Source of the DNA: JALZHR01 sp036389695
GTDB taxonomy: Bacteria > Acidobacteriota > Blastocatellia > Pyrinomonadales > Pyrinomonadaceae
Direction of reading: 5' to 3'
DNA: 11,115 nucleotides
Assembly: GCA_036389695.1 (NCBI GenBank)
Contig: DASVWG010000034.1
Coordinates: forward strand, 1-11,115
The number at the start of each line of letters is the position of its first letter. Positions within the stretch are counted from its first letter, which is position 1. Made by a program: the position numbers and the translations under genes. Shown piece after piece: positions 1 through 6,442 of the stretch. The notes under the pieces are model-generated. The model ran no database searches. It had not been told where the DNA came from and saw only the letters and a list, made by a program, of their open reading frames with translations.

Positions 1-6
1 CAAAAC

Positions 7-69
7 GCAAAATGCAAAATGCAAAATAGAAACACTTTCTTCATTTTGCATTTTGCATTTTGCTTTTTT
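7..69 (+). terminator. Heptamer foldback with T-run, probable terminator of a gene to the left
   Basis: Three tandem copies of GCAAAAT (7-27) are followed, after a 15-nt loop, by a perfect 21-bp inverted copy (43-63) and then six T (64-69). A stem followed by a T-run is the form of an intrinsic terminator for a + strand gene ending left of the window, although the stem is unusually AT-rich and made wholly of a 7-bp repeat. It may equally be the core of a repeated element, because the dispersed repeat at 79-110 follows directly. The structure is seen; the terminator role is inferred. Confidence 0.5.
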
Positions 70-78
70 CATTCGATT

Positions 79-110
79 CCGCCCTTGCTCACGCGCGGGC
101 TTCTGTTTCG
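79..110 (+). repeat. Dispersed 32-bp intergenic repeat, copy 1
   Basis: This copy has the invariant block CCGCCCTTGC (79-88), a variable TCACG (89-93), the invariant block CGCGGGCTTCTG (94-105) and a TTTCG end. The same two blocks recur at 8469-8501 in the same orientation and at 8346-8377 inverted, with only the 5-6 nt spacer and the end varying. All three copies are intergenic and all lie next to a heptamer foldback. No open reading frame of interest crosses it. Confidence 0.8.
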
Positions 111-153
111 GAAAACAAAAAAGGCAAAAAGAATTTCTTCCTTTTGCCTTTTT
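110..153 (-). terminator. Probable intrinsic terminator of the foldase gene
   Basis: Read on the - strand, downstream of the foldase stop codon, AAAAAGGCAAAA (complement of 142-153) pairs perfectly with TTTTGCCTTTTT (complement of 118-129) across a 12-nt loop. The run continues as a T-rich stretch interrupted by one G. The position, about 15 bp past the stop codon, and the T-rich tail support an intrinsic terminator. The stem is AT-rich apart from its GGC core, so it may be weak. Confidence 0.6.
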
Positions 154-168
154 ACTTTTGCCTTATCT

Positions 169-2151
169 TTACGCGTCGGCGTCGGCGTCCAGGTTATCGA
201 CTTTATTCAGCGCTTCTTTGTAAATTTTGATTTGCTGATTGGCTTCCATACGGCGGCGAAGGTCTTCGAGGTAATCCGAGAAAACCTGCCCGCGTTTTGT
301 CTGGAGCGACGACGACAAAAGCTGGTCGCGCTGTTTGGCGAATTCTTCCATATTGGCTTCTTCGCGTTTCGCCGCGCCGACGATATACCAGTTTTCGCCG
401 ACTTTAATCGGCGTTTTGGAAACTTCGCCCGGTTTGAGCGCGTAAATCGCGTTTTCCAGTTCTTCGCTCGTCGCGGCTGAAGGTCCTTGTCCGAGCGGCG
501 AGCCGATGATAAAGCTTTTCGATTCCTGCGCCTTCAAGCCTTTCGACTGCGCGGCGGCGCTCAAAGCTTCGACGCTGGTCGCGCCGGCGGCAATGTCTTT
601 GGCGATTTGCTCGACCTGCGTGCGCGCTTTTTCCAATTTTACGGCTTCGGTGACTTTGGCTTTCGCTTCTTCAAAAGTCTCGTCGCGCGGTTCTTTCTTG
701 TCGATGAGCATCGGGATGCCGAAACCGTCTTTAATCGGGATTTTTTCGCCGACGTCATTGACGTTTTCCAGCGGCTTGATGCCTTCTTCAAACTGCGGCG
801 CGATGCCGACGTTTTCCACTTCGTCGCCCGGTTTGACGTAGCCGGTTTCGCGCACCATATCTTTGGCGCTCATATTCGCTTCGGCGGCAAATTTCTGCGC
901 CGTCGCTTCCGGGTTTTTCGTCTGCTTCAAATCGTCGGTGATTTTTTGCGCGAGCTCGGCGGCGACCGTGTAAGCGCGGCGGTTGCGCAGGCTGACTTCG
1001 AGTTCTTTTTTCGCGTCTTCAAACGATTTCGGAACAATCGCGCCGCGCCGCAGGATGTAATATTTTTCGCCGAATTTAATCGGCTCGGTGATTTCGCCTT
1101 CCTGCATCGTCAAAAGACGCTGGAGCGGGTCGGTCGGATTGTTCGGATTCTGTTTGACGAGTCCGGCGATTTTTCCGCCGTTTCGCGCCGACGCCGCGTC
1201 TTCCGATTGTCCTTTCGCTATTTCGGCAAAAGCCTGCTCGGAGATTTTACCGCCTTCGGCGCTGCGGACGCGTTCGACGATTTGATTGGCTTTTTCCAAA
1301 ACCTGAGCGTCAAATTCCGGTTTGGCGACGCGCAAAACAATCTGCTGTCCCTGCACGCCCGCCTGCCGCTTGTCTTCGGGCAGCTTGTCGTATTCGGCTT
1401 TCAAATCGGCTTCGGGAATCTGGATTTTTTCGCCGAGCTTGGAAGTGCTCAGAAAAACGTATCGAATCTTTTTCTGCGGCTCGGAAATGTAGTAATTGGC
1501 TTTGTTGCGGTTGAAAAATTCCTGCAATTCCGCATCGGTCGGCTGGATGGCTTGCGCCAAATCGGCGACGTTCACGGGAACGTAAGATAAATCAAACTTG
1601 GTGTTGCGTTTTTTAAAATCGTCCAGCACTTCCTGTTCGGAAACCGTCACGCCCGACGTGATAAAGGCGCGCAGTTTCTGCCCGCTGATGCGGTCGCGCT
1701 CGGTTTCTTCAAAAGCGCGGACGCTGCCGTATTGCTCGGTCACGTTCTGCTCGTAACGCGCGAGGTCGAAAGGCTTGCCGTCGGTCGGCTTGTTTTGCTC
1801 GCGGATGGACGCGGCGACTTCCGCGTCGCTGGCGGTCAAGCCGAGACGCTCGGCTTCCTGCCGGACGATGCGCTGGCTAATCATCCCGTCCAGCAGAAGC
1901 TTGCTCGCCGGCGCGCGCCCGCCGTAAATCTGGCTGAGATTTTCCTTCTGGCGCACCAGCTCTCCCACGGTCACCGACTCGCTGCCGACTTTGGCGACCG
2001 TTTCGGTGCTGCCGGTGGAAATCGGCGCGTTCCTGCCGCCGCCGGTCATGACCGACGCGCCGAAAAAGACCATACTGAAAACCAGCAGCAGACCGAAAAT
2101 CAAAATTACGATATTTCTGGTTTTTTCTAAACGACTGAAAAACTTAAGCAT
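169..2151 (-). CDS. ppiD: Membrane-anchored SurA/PpiD-type peptidyl-prolyl isomerase
   Basis: A 660-residue protein predicted to help fold exported proteins at the outer face of the inner membrane by cis-trans isomerisation of prolyl bonds. The N-terminus has a short cytoplasmic basic stretch (SRLEKTR) and one membrane segment at about 13-34, with no cleavage site, so it should stay anchored as PpiD does. Residues about 50-220 resemble the SurA N-terminal chaperone domain. A parvulin-like region lies at about 268-370 and includes the typical ending GEITEPIKFGEKYYILRR. A second, more diverged parvulin-like region lies near 540-600 (LKPGEVSKTPIKVGENWYIV). The length is close to E. coli PpiD (623 aa). 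The ATG at 2151 is preceded by AGGT at 8-nt spacing. The C-terminus ends in an acidic DADADA tail. The gene is transcribed alone, divergent from terC. Family assignment is firm; whether the parvulin domains are catalytic cannot be judged by eye. Confidence 0.88.
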   Translation of the reverse strand: MLKFFSRLEKTRNIVILIFGLLLVFSMVFFGASVMTGGGRNAPISTGSTETVAKVGSESVTVGELVRQKENLSQIYGGRAPASKLLLDGMISQRIVRQEAERLGLTASDAEVAASIREQNKPTDGKPFDLARYEQNVTEQYGSVRAFEETERDRISGQKLRAFITSGVTVSEQEVLDDFKKRNTKFDLSYVPVNVADLAQAIQPTDAELQEFFNRNKANYYISEPQKKIRYVFLSTSKLGEKIQIPEADLKAEYDKLPEDKRQAGVQGQQIVLRVAKPEFDAQVLEKANQIVERVRSAEGGKISEQAFAEIAKGQSEDAASARNGGKIAGLVKQNPNNPTDPLQRLLTMQEGEITEPIKFGEKYYILRRGAIVPKSFEDAKKELEVSLRNRRAYTVAAELAQKITDDLKQTKNPEATAQKFAAEANMSAKDMVRETGYVKPGDEVENVGIAPQFEEGIKPLENVNDVGEKIPIKDGFGIPMLIDKKEPRDETFEEAKAKVTEAVKLEKARTQVEQIAKDIAAGATSVEALSAAAQSKGLKAQESKSFIIGSPLGQGPSAATSEELENAIYALKPGEVSKTPIKVGENWYIVGAAKREEANMEEFAKQRDQLLSSSLQTKRGQVFSDYLEDLRRRMEANQQIKIYKEALNKVDNLDADADA

Positions 2152-2183
2152 TTTTTACTACCTGTTTTAAAAAAAATTGGAAT

Positions 2184-2211
2184 CGGACGGCGGAAATCCG
2201 CTTTTCGTCCG
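2184..2211. other. Hairpin in the foldase gene leader
   Basis: CGGACG (2184-2189) pairs with CGTCCG (2206-2211), and inside it GCGGA (2190-2194) pairs with TCCGC (2197-2201), leaving a four-T bulge. On the - strand this lies about 30-60 nt upstream of the foldase start codon, so it would be in the mRNA leader or over the promoter. The pairing is visible; any regulatory role is speculation. Confidence 0.35.
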
Positions 2212-2217
2212 GATAAT

Positions 2218-2271
2218 GCAAAACGGAAAATGCAAAGCGCAAAATTTAATTTTGAATTTCGGGTTTTGAAT
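2218..2271. repeat. Degenerate heptamer repeats (GCAAAAT and GTTTTGA families)
   Basis: Four 7-bp units, GCAAAAC, GGAAAAT, GCAAAGC and GCAAAAT (2218-2245), are related to the GCAAAAT repeat at 7-27. They are followed by ATTTTGA, ATTTCGG and GTTTTGA units (about 2249-2269) related to the units in the 4977-5040 foldback. The 7-bp period is clear although the units have drifted. It lies between the divergent foldase and terC genes. Confidence 0.55.
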
Positions 2272-2336
2272 TAACGCTTCGCCTGACCGGACGGACGCGT
2301 TTCTGCCATTTCCAGCAAACCGCGATTTTAACATTT

Positions 2337-2593
2337 AAAGTCCAAAGTCCAAAGTCTAAAGTCCAAAGTCTATCGGATAATACAGTTAAATTTGCAAATT
2401 CGGCAACATAACGCTGGCTGTCGCGGCGGCATCCTGTCGCCGCAATCTAATCTTAAATTGATTTCAATCTTCAGCTTCGTCTGAGGGCGAGACGCCCTCA
2501 GGACAGCCGGCACGGATGCCGGCGTTACGTTTTTCGCGTTTTCAAACTTTAGACTTTGGACTTAACCCTTTGGACTTTAGACTCCAGACTTTG
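2337..2593. repeat. AAAGTCC heptamer foldback between ppiD and terC
   Basis: Five perfect-period units of AAAGTCC/AAAGTCT occupy 2337-2371. Seven inverted, partly degenerate units (GACTTTG, GACTTTA, GACTTAA and similar) occupy 2545-2593. A 17-bp stretch of the left arm (2348-2364) has an exact inverted partner inside the right arm. The arms enclose about 170 bp that contain a separate GC-rich multi-hairpin segment. The right arm ends only 14 nt before the terC ATG, so the whole foldback would be in or beside the terC leader. Confidence 0.75.
2409..2528. repeat. GC-rich multi-hairpin segment nested in the heptamer foldback
   Basis: Three adjacent hairpins are visible. GCGGCG (2423-2428) pairs with CGCCGC (2438-2443). 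CTGAGGGCG (2481-2489) pairs with CGCCCTCAG (2493-2501) across a 3-nt loop. GCCGGCA (2506-2512) pairs with TGCCGGC (2517-2523). The left edge TAACGCTGGCTGTC (2409-2422) matches, in inverse, the right-hand GACAGCCGGC and GCCGGCGTTA, so the segment has TAACGC at both ends in opposite orientation. This is the form of a small non-coding repeat element; whether it recurs elsewhere in the genome cannot be seen from this window. Confidence 0.6.
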
Positions 2594-2607
2594 TATTTTA
2601 GTTGTTT

Positions 2608-3669
2608 ATGACTTCTATCGAATATCCGCTTTGGGCTTGGATTACTTTTTTCGTCATTGTTCTGACGGCGCTCGCCGTCGATTTAGGCATCGCCAACCGC
2701 CGTTCGCACGCGCCGACGCGGCGTGAAACCTTTGCGTGGAGCGCCGTCTGGGTTTCGCTGGCGCTCGCTTTTAACGGTTTTATTTACTGGATGGTCAACA
2801 CGCATTTCGGCGACCACGCCCTGGCGATGACGAAAACCAAAGAATTTTTTACGGGTTATTTAATCGAGCTTTCGCTGTCGGTCGATAATCTTTTCGTCTT
2901 TCTGCTTATTTTCAATTATTTTAAAGTGCCGAAAAAATACCAGCACCGCGTCCTTTTCTGGGGCATTTTTATGGCGCTCGTCTTAAGAATGGTGATGATT
3001 TTCGCGGGCGCTGAACTGGTCGAAAAATTTCACTGGCTGTTGTATGTTTTCGGCGCGTTTCTGGTTTACACGGGCATCAAGATGCTCAAGGAAGACGACG
3101 ATTTCAACCCGGAAGAGAACCCGGTCGTCAAATTTACCACTCGTTTTGTCCGCATTTCCAAGCATTACGACGGCGAGAAGTTTTTTGTCCGCGTCGACGG
3201 CAAGCGCGCCGGAACGCTGCTGCTTCTGGTCTTAATCGTGATTAACGTGGTCGATTTGGTCTTCGCCGTCGATTCGATTCCAGCTATTTTCGGCATCACG
3301 ACCGACCGTTTCGTCGTCTACACGTCGAACATTTTCGCCATCCTCGGTTTGCGCACGTTTTTCTTTCTGCTGCTGGATATGGCGGAGAAATTTCACCTCT
3401 TGAAATTCGGTCTGGCGTTTGTTTTAAGCTTTATCGGCTTAAAAATGCTCTTGCCTCTTTTGGCGGAAGGCTTGATAATGGTTCTTGGGCAGGATAATCA
3501 TTCTGCGACGGCAAAGTTTCTGCACCGTTTTCTCAATCACGAATTTGACCAGACGGTCATCAATCTTTCTCTGGCGACGGTCGTCGGCGCATTGATTTTA
3601 TCAATCATTTTATCTTTAATATTCCCGGCGAAGGAAAGCGCCGAAGCCGTCGGGGACGACGCGGAATAA
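2608..3669 (+). CDS. TerC family integral membrane protein
   Basis: A 353-residue polytopic membrane protein of the TerC/Alx family. Members are linked to tellurite resistance, manganese homeostasis and metalation of exported proteins; the substrate cannot be read from sequence. The family signatures are present: acidic residues within membrane segments at ELSLSVDN (87-94) and DLVFAVDS (216-223), with another Asp near residue 25 (AVDL). About eight or nine hydrophobic segments are visible, with a charged cytoplasmic loop at about 160-200. The length is normal for the longer TerC branch. The ATG at 2608 is preferred over an in-frame TTG two codons earlier; neither has a clear Shine-Dalgarno sequence. 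The gene lies immediately after a heptamer foldback and 33 bp before the FecR gene on the same strand, so the two may be co-transcribed. No yybP-ykoY manganese riboswitch was recognised upstream. Confidence 0.9.
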   Translation: MTSIEYPLWAWITFFVIVLTALAVDLGIANRRSHAPTRRETFAWSAVWVSLALAFNGFIYWMVNTHFGDHALAMTKTKEFFTGYLIELSLSVDNLFVFLLIFNYFKVPKKYQHRVLFWGIFMALVLRMVMIFAGAELVEKFHWLLYVFGAFLVYTGIKMLKEDDDFNPEENPVVKFTTRFVRISKHYDGEKFFVRVDGKRAGTLLLLVLIVINVVDLVFAVDSIPAIFGITTDRFVVYTSNIFAILGLRTFFFLLLDMAEKFHLLKFGLAFVLSFIGLKMLLPLLAEGLIMVLGQDNHSATAKFLHRFLNHEFDQTVINLSLATVVGALILSIILSLIFPAKESAEAVGDDAE

Positions 3670-3702
3670 TCTTTTCGCCGCAAGCCCGCAGCAGCCGATT
3701 TA

Positions 3703-4941
3703 ATGGAACCGAAGTATCGCAAATTTTACGTTGATTGGTGGAACATCAAAAAAAGCCACGTTTACGGCGTGATTGGGACACTCGTGTTTCTCGGACTTTT
3801 CATCGGCGGCGGCTGGTGGGCGGTCAAAAGCGGCTGGCTGTTTGCCGACCCCGACAATCTGGAGATTCCGAAGGACGCGGCGCGGCTGATTTCCTTCGAA
3901 GGCGAGGTGCGGATTACGCGCGCCTCGACGCGGCAGACCGAGAAAGTAACGAAAGTCACATACGTTCTGGCGGGCGATACGATTCAGACGCAGGCTGACG
4001 GCAGAGCGCAGATTCGGATGATTGACGGCGCGGTGCTTTCGATTCGCCCGAATTCGACGGTCGTCATTCGCAACAGCACTTCGATTTTCGGCGGCACGGA
4101 CGTCCGCGTCTCTCTGGGCGACGGTCAAATCAACGTCAAAACCGAAGACCAGACCGAAGCCTCGCAGAATATCGTCGAAATCAAGGAATCGGAAAACCGT
4201 CTGTTTTCGCAGACCGACGCCAGCTTTAACATCAACCAGAAAACCAACGGCGGCGAAATCCGCATCAGTCGCGGCGGCGTCGAGACGAACATCGGCGGCG
4301 AGAAAACCGTCATCAAAGACAATGAATTTGCCGCCGTCAACAACGGCAAGCTTTCGCCGAAAGAAAAACTGCTGGACGCGCCGAAGCTGATAGCGCCGCC
4401 CGCGCTCGAACAGATTTTAGCCTCGTCCAGCGGCACGGCGGACATCACGTTTCGCTGGCAGCGAACCGAAGGCGCGGCGGGTTCTTATCATTTGCAGGTT
4501 TCGACCTCGCCGTTTTTCGTCGCCGACGGAATGGTCAAGGAATCGGACGCTTTATCCGCGCCGAGCCTTTTGCTGGCAAACGCCGCGCCGGGAACATATT
4601 ACTGGCGCATCCGCGCGACCGCCGCCTCCGGTCAATCGAGCGAATGGAGCGAGCCGTGGCGCTTCACCGTTTTAAAGCGCGAAGAAGGCGAAGTCATCAC
4701 CGCCGGCGATTGGCAGGTCGAAAACTTAGGCGGGCGCATTTATCGCATCAACGGCAAAACCCAACCGGGCGCGACCGTGCGGATTTTAGGACGCGAAACC
4801 TTTGCCGGCGGCGACGGAAGCTTTATTCTGCAAATCACCGCCCCGAGTTCGGAAGTCACCGTCGAAATCAGCGACGAACACGGCAACCGCCGCCGCTTCG
4901 TCCTCTCGCTGGCTTCGGCAAAAGTTTTAAGGCAATATTAG
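3703..4941 (+). CDS. Membrane-anchored FecR-domain protein with Ig-like C-terminal modules
   Basis: A 412-residue protein with one membrane segment at about 20-42 after a basic, Trp-rich cytoplasmic N-terminus, so the bulk should be outside the cytoplasm. Residues about 88-215 match a FecR domain (LAGDTIQTQADGRAQIRMID, then a repetitive beta-strand series). Residues about 245-323 look like a fibronectin type III fold (PGTYYWRIRA, SEWSEPWRFTV). Residues about 345-405 look like a bacterial Ig or carboxypeptidase-regulatory module (TQPGATVRILG, GGDGSFILQI). Classical FecR proteins transmit siderophore signals to ECF sigma factors, but no sigma factor or TonB receptor is beside this gene and the domain order differs. 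A structural or envelope role is equally likely. The gene starts 33 bp after terC without an obvious ribosome-binding site; the ATG is chosen because the membrane segment follows at once. Confidence 0.8.
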   Translation: MEPKYRKFYVDWWNIKKSHVYGVIGTLVFLGLFIGGGWWAVKSGWLFADPDNLEIPKDAARLISFEGEVRITRASTRQTEKVTKVTYVLAGDTIQTQADGRAQIRMIDGAVLSIRPNSTVVIRNSTSIFGGTDVRVSLGDGQINVKTEDQTEASQNIVEIKESENRLFSQTDASFNINQKTNGGEIRISRGGVETNIGGEKTVIKDNEFAAVNNGKLSPKEKLLDAPKLIAPPALEQILASSSGTADITFRWQRTEGAAGSYHLQVSTSPFFVADGMVKESDALSAPSLLLANAAPGTYYWRIRATAASGQSSEWSEPWRFTVLKREEGEVITAGDWQVENLGGRIYRINGKTQPGATVRILGRETFAGGDGSFILQITAPSSEVTVEISDEHGNRRRFVLSLASAKVLRQY

Positions 4942-4946
4942 AGGAA

Positions 4947-5091
4947 GGATGAGGGATGAAGGATGAGGGATGAAAAGAGTTTTGAATTTTAAGTTTTGAA
5001 TGTTGAATAAAGGCTTTTGATAAATTCAAAATTCAACATTTAAAACTTAAAACTCTCTTTTTTCATCCCTCATCCCTCATCCTTCATCCCT
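4947..5091. repeat. GGATGAR heptamer foldback between the FecR and CDF genes
   Basis: Four heptamers (GGATGAG, GGATGAA, repeated) at 4947-4974 are mirrored by four inverted heptamers (TTCATCC, CTCATCC twice, TTCATCC) at 5062-5089. Inside them, 4977-5008 (GTTTTGA, ATTTTAA, GTTTTGA, ATGTTGA units) is mirrored by 5031-5055 (ATTCAAC, ATTTAAA, ACTTAAA). The result is an imperfect stem of about 60 bp with a loop of about 22 nt. It occupies nearly the whole gap and stops 6 nt before the CDF start codon. It could terminate FecR transcription or lie in the CDF leader. Confidence 0.8.
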
Positions 5092-5097
5092 AAAAGG

Positions 5098-6057
5098 ATG
5101 GCGCATCACGGACATCATCACGAACATGAACGGCGCGGCGCGGGAAAATTAACGCGCCTGAAGATAGCGCTCGGCTTGACGTTTGCGTATATGCTGGCGG
5201 AAGCGGCGGGCGGCTGGTTTGTCAATTCGCTGGCGCTGCTTGCCGACGCCGGGCATATGCTGACGGACGTCGCCGCGCTGAGCCTGACGCTGGCGGCGAT
5301 TTGGTTCGCTTCGCGCCCCGCCACGGCGAAAAAAACTTTCGGTTATTATCGTCTGGAAATCCTCGCCGCTTTCGTCAACGGCGTGGCGCTCGTCCTGATT
5401 TCGCTGTTCGTCATTTACGAAGCTTATCAGCGCTGGAACGAGCCGCCGGAAATCAAAGCCGCGTCGCTGACGGTCATCGCCGCCGGCGGACTGCTCGTCA
5501 ATATCGTCTGCGCGTATATCCTGCACGGCGACCATCAACACGATTTAAATTTGCGCGGCGCGTGGCTGCACGTCGTCGGCGACGCGCTCGGTTCGGTGAC
5601 GGCGATTGCCGCGGGCGTTTTGATTCTCGCTTTCGGCTGGCTCTGGGCTGACGCCGTGTGCAGCGTTTTGATAAGCTTGATTATCGTTTTCAGCGCGTGG
5701 AATCTGATACGCGAATCGGTCAACGTGCTTTTGGAAGGCACGCCCGCGCACATCAATCTGGCGGCGGTCGAAGACGCGATTCTCGAAACCGAAGGCGTCA
5801 ACGGCATCCACGATTTACATATCTGGACGATAACTTCGGGCATCGAAGCGCTTTCGGCGCACGTCCGTCACGACGAATCAATCGTGCAGACCGAGCTTTT
5901 AAAAAGCTTGCGCCAGCGCCTGCACGATAAATTCGGCATCGACCACCTGACGATTCAGATGGAAACGCCCGACTTCGAAGACGAAGACGTTCATTTCTGC
6001 GACACGGGCGCTAAATGTTTCGAATCGGACGTCCGCGTCAAAGTGGTAAACAATTAA
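5098..6057 (+). CDS. Cation diffusion facilitator (CzcD/ZitB-type zinc or other divalent metal exporter)
   Basis: A 319-residue inner-membrane antiporter of the CDF family that exports Zn2+ or a similar divalent ion in exchange for protons. The N-terminus is His-rich (MAHHGHHHEHE). Six membrane segments are visible. The two HxxxD metal-binding pairs expected in segments 2 and 5 are present: H53/D57 in DAGHMLTD and H158/D162 in HVVGDALGS. A His-bearing loop (HGDHQHD, 143-149) lies between segments 4 and 5. The soluble C-terminal domain has IHDLHIWTITSG (237-248), HVRHD (255-259) and DHLTIQME, the usual metal-binding and dimer region. The tail carries two Cys (301 and 307). The ATG at 5098 gives the normal N-terminus, but the only purine-rich sequence (AAAAGG) touches the start codon, so initiation may be leaderless or atypical. 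Confidence 0.93.
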   Translation: MAHHGHHHEHERRGAGKLTRLKIALGLTFAYMLAEAAGGWFVNSLALLADAGHMLTDVAALSLTLAAIWFASRPATAKKTFGYYRLEILAAFVNGVALVLISLFVIYEAYQRWNEPPEIKAASLTVIAAGGLLVNIVCAYILHGDHQHDLNLRGAWLHVVGDALGSVTAIAAGVLILAFGWLWADAVCSVLISLIIVFSAWNLIRESVNVLLEGTPAHINLAAVEDAILETEGVNGIHDLHIWTITSGIEALSAHVRHDESIVQTELLKSLRQRLHDKFGIDHLTIQMETPDFEDEDVHFCDTGAKCFESDVRVKVVNN

Positions 6058-6098
6058 AATCAAGCGTTTAGATTGATAAGTTTCGCTTTGAAGGAACA

Positions 6099-6138
6099 AA
6101 GTTCCGGCTTGAATTTCGTGAAACTCAAGCCGGAACTT
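6099..6138. other. Perfect 14-bp hairpin after the CDF gene
   Basis: AAGTTCCGGCTTGA (6099-6112) has an exact inverted partner at 6125-6138, separated by 12 nt that can themselves pair weakly (TTTC/GAAA). It lies 41 bp after the CDF stop codon, so it could be the 3' end or a processing site of that mRNA. No T-run follows on the + strand, so it is not a typical intrinsic terminator. Confidence 0.55.
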
Positions 6139-6144
6139 GCAAAA

Positions 6145-6389
6145 GATGACTTGAAACTTGCGTAAGATGACTTGAAACTTGCGGAAGATAACTCGGTTTG
6201 TGCGTAAGAAGACTTAGTTTGCGCGCAAGATGACTTAGTATGCGCGCAGGATGACTTATCATTTACGGAAGGTGACTTATCGTTTGCGCAAGATAACTTA
6301 TCATTTGCGCAAGATAACTTGTTATGCGCGGAAGATAATCTGGAAGCTGCAAATATCGAGTTATCTTCCGCAGCTTCCAGGTCATCTTC
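6145..6389. repeat. 21-bp minisatellite ending in inverted units
   Basis: Ten 21-bp units in register begin at 6145, 6166, 6187 and so on to 6334. The consensus is close to GATGACTTA, then TCATTTGCGCAA. The last unit is degenerate, and beyond it further units run in the opposite orientation (6345-6365 and 6366-6386). As a result 6331-6350 and 6370-6389 form a 20-bp inverted repeat with two mismatches and a 19-nt loop. Because 21 is a multiple of 3, every frame repeats a heptapeptide. The + frame reads D-D/N-L-x-x-A-Q/E but is broken by TAA in units 1 and 3. No spacer-repeat structure exists, so this is not a CRISPR array. The gap between the CDF and LarA-like genes holds nothing else recognisable. 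Confidence 0.85.
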
Positions 6390-6442
6390 TGTAAGTCCCG
6401 ATTCGAAATTTCGAGGTTCCAATGCTTGTTGCGTAAATTTTT

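Noticed and set aside
487..1590. Long + strand open frame of 367 codons opposite the foldase gene
   Set aside because: It is antisense to a well-supported SurA/PpiD gene. The translation is Phe/Arg-rich, as expected from the complement of GC-biased codons, and shows no domain.
2602..2607. TTG start two codons upstream for TerC
   Set aside because: It adds only two residues and has no ribosome-binding site; the ATG at 2608 is the simpler choice.
2394..2607. yybP-ykoY manganese riboswitch before terC
   Set aside because: The hairpins are explained by inverted repeats, and the conserved riboswitch loop sequences were not recognised.
6145..6389. CRISPR array
   Set aside because: Units are contiguous at 21 bp, without spacers, and they drift gradually; no cas gene is present.
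6060..6422. - strand open frame of 120 codons encoding Ser/Ala/Lys heptapeptides
   Set aside because: It is the reading of the 21-bp repeat, which keeps a frame open by periodicity alone. It starts at TTG without a ribosome-binding site and runs through the hairpin at 6099-6138.
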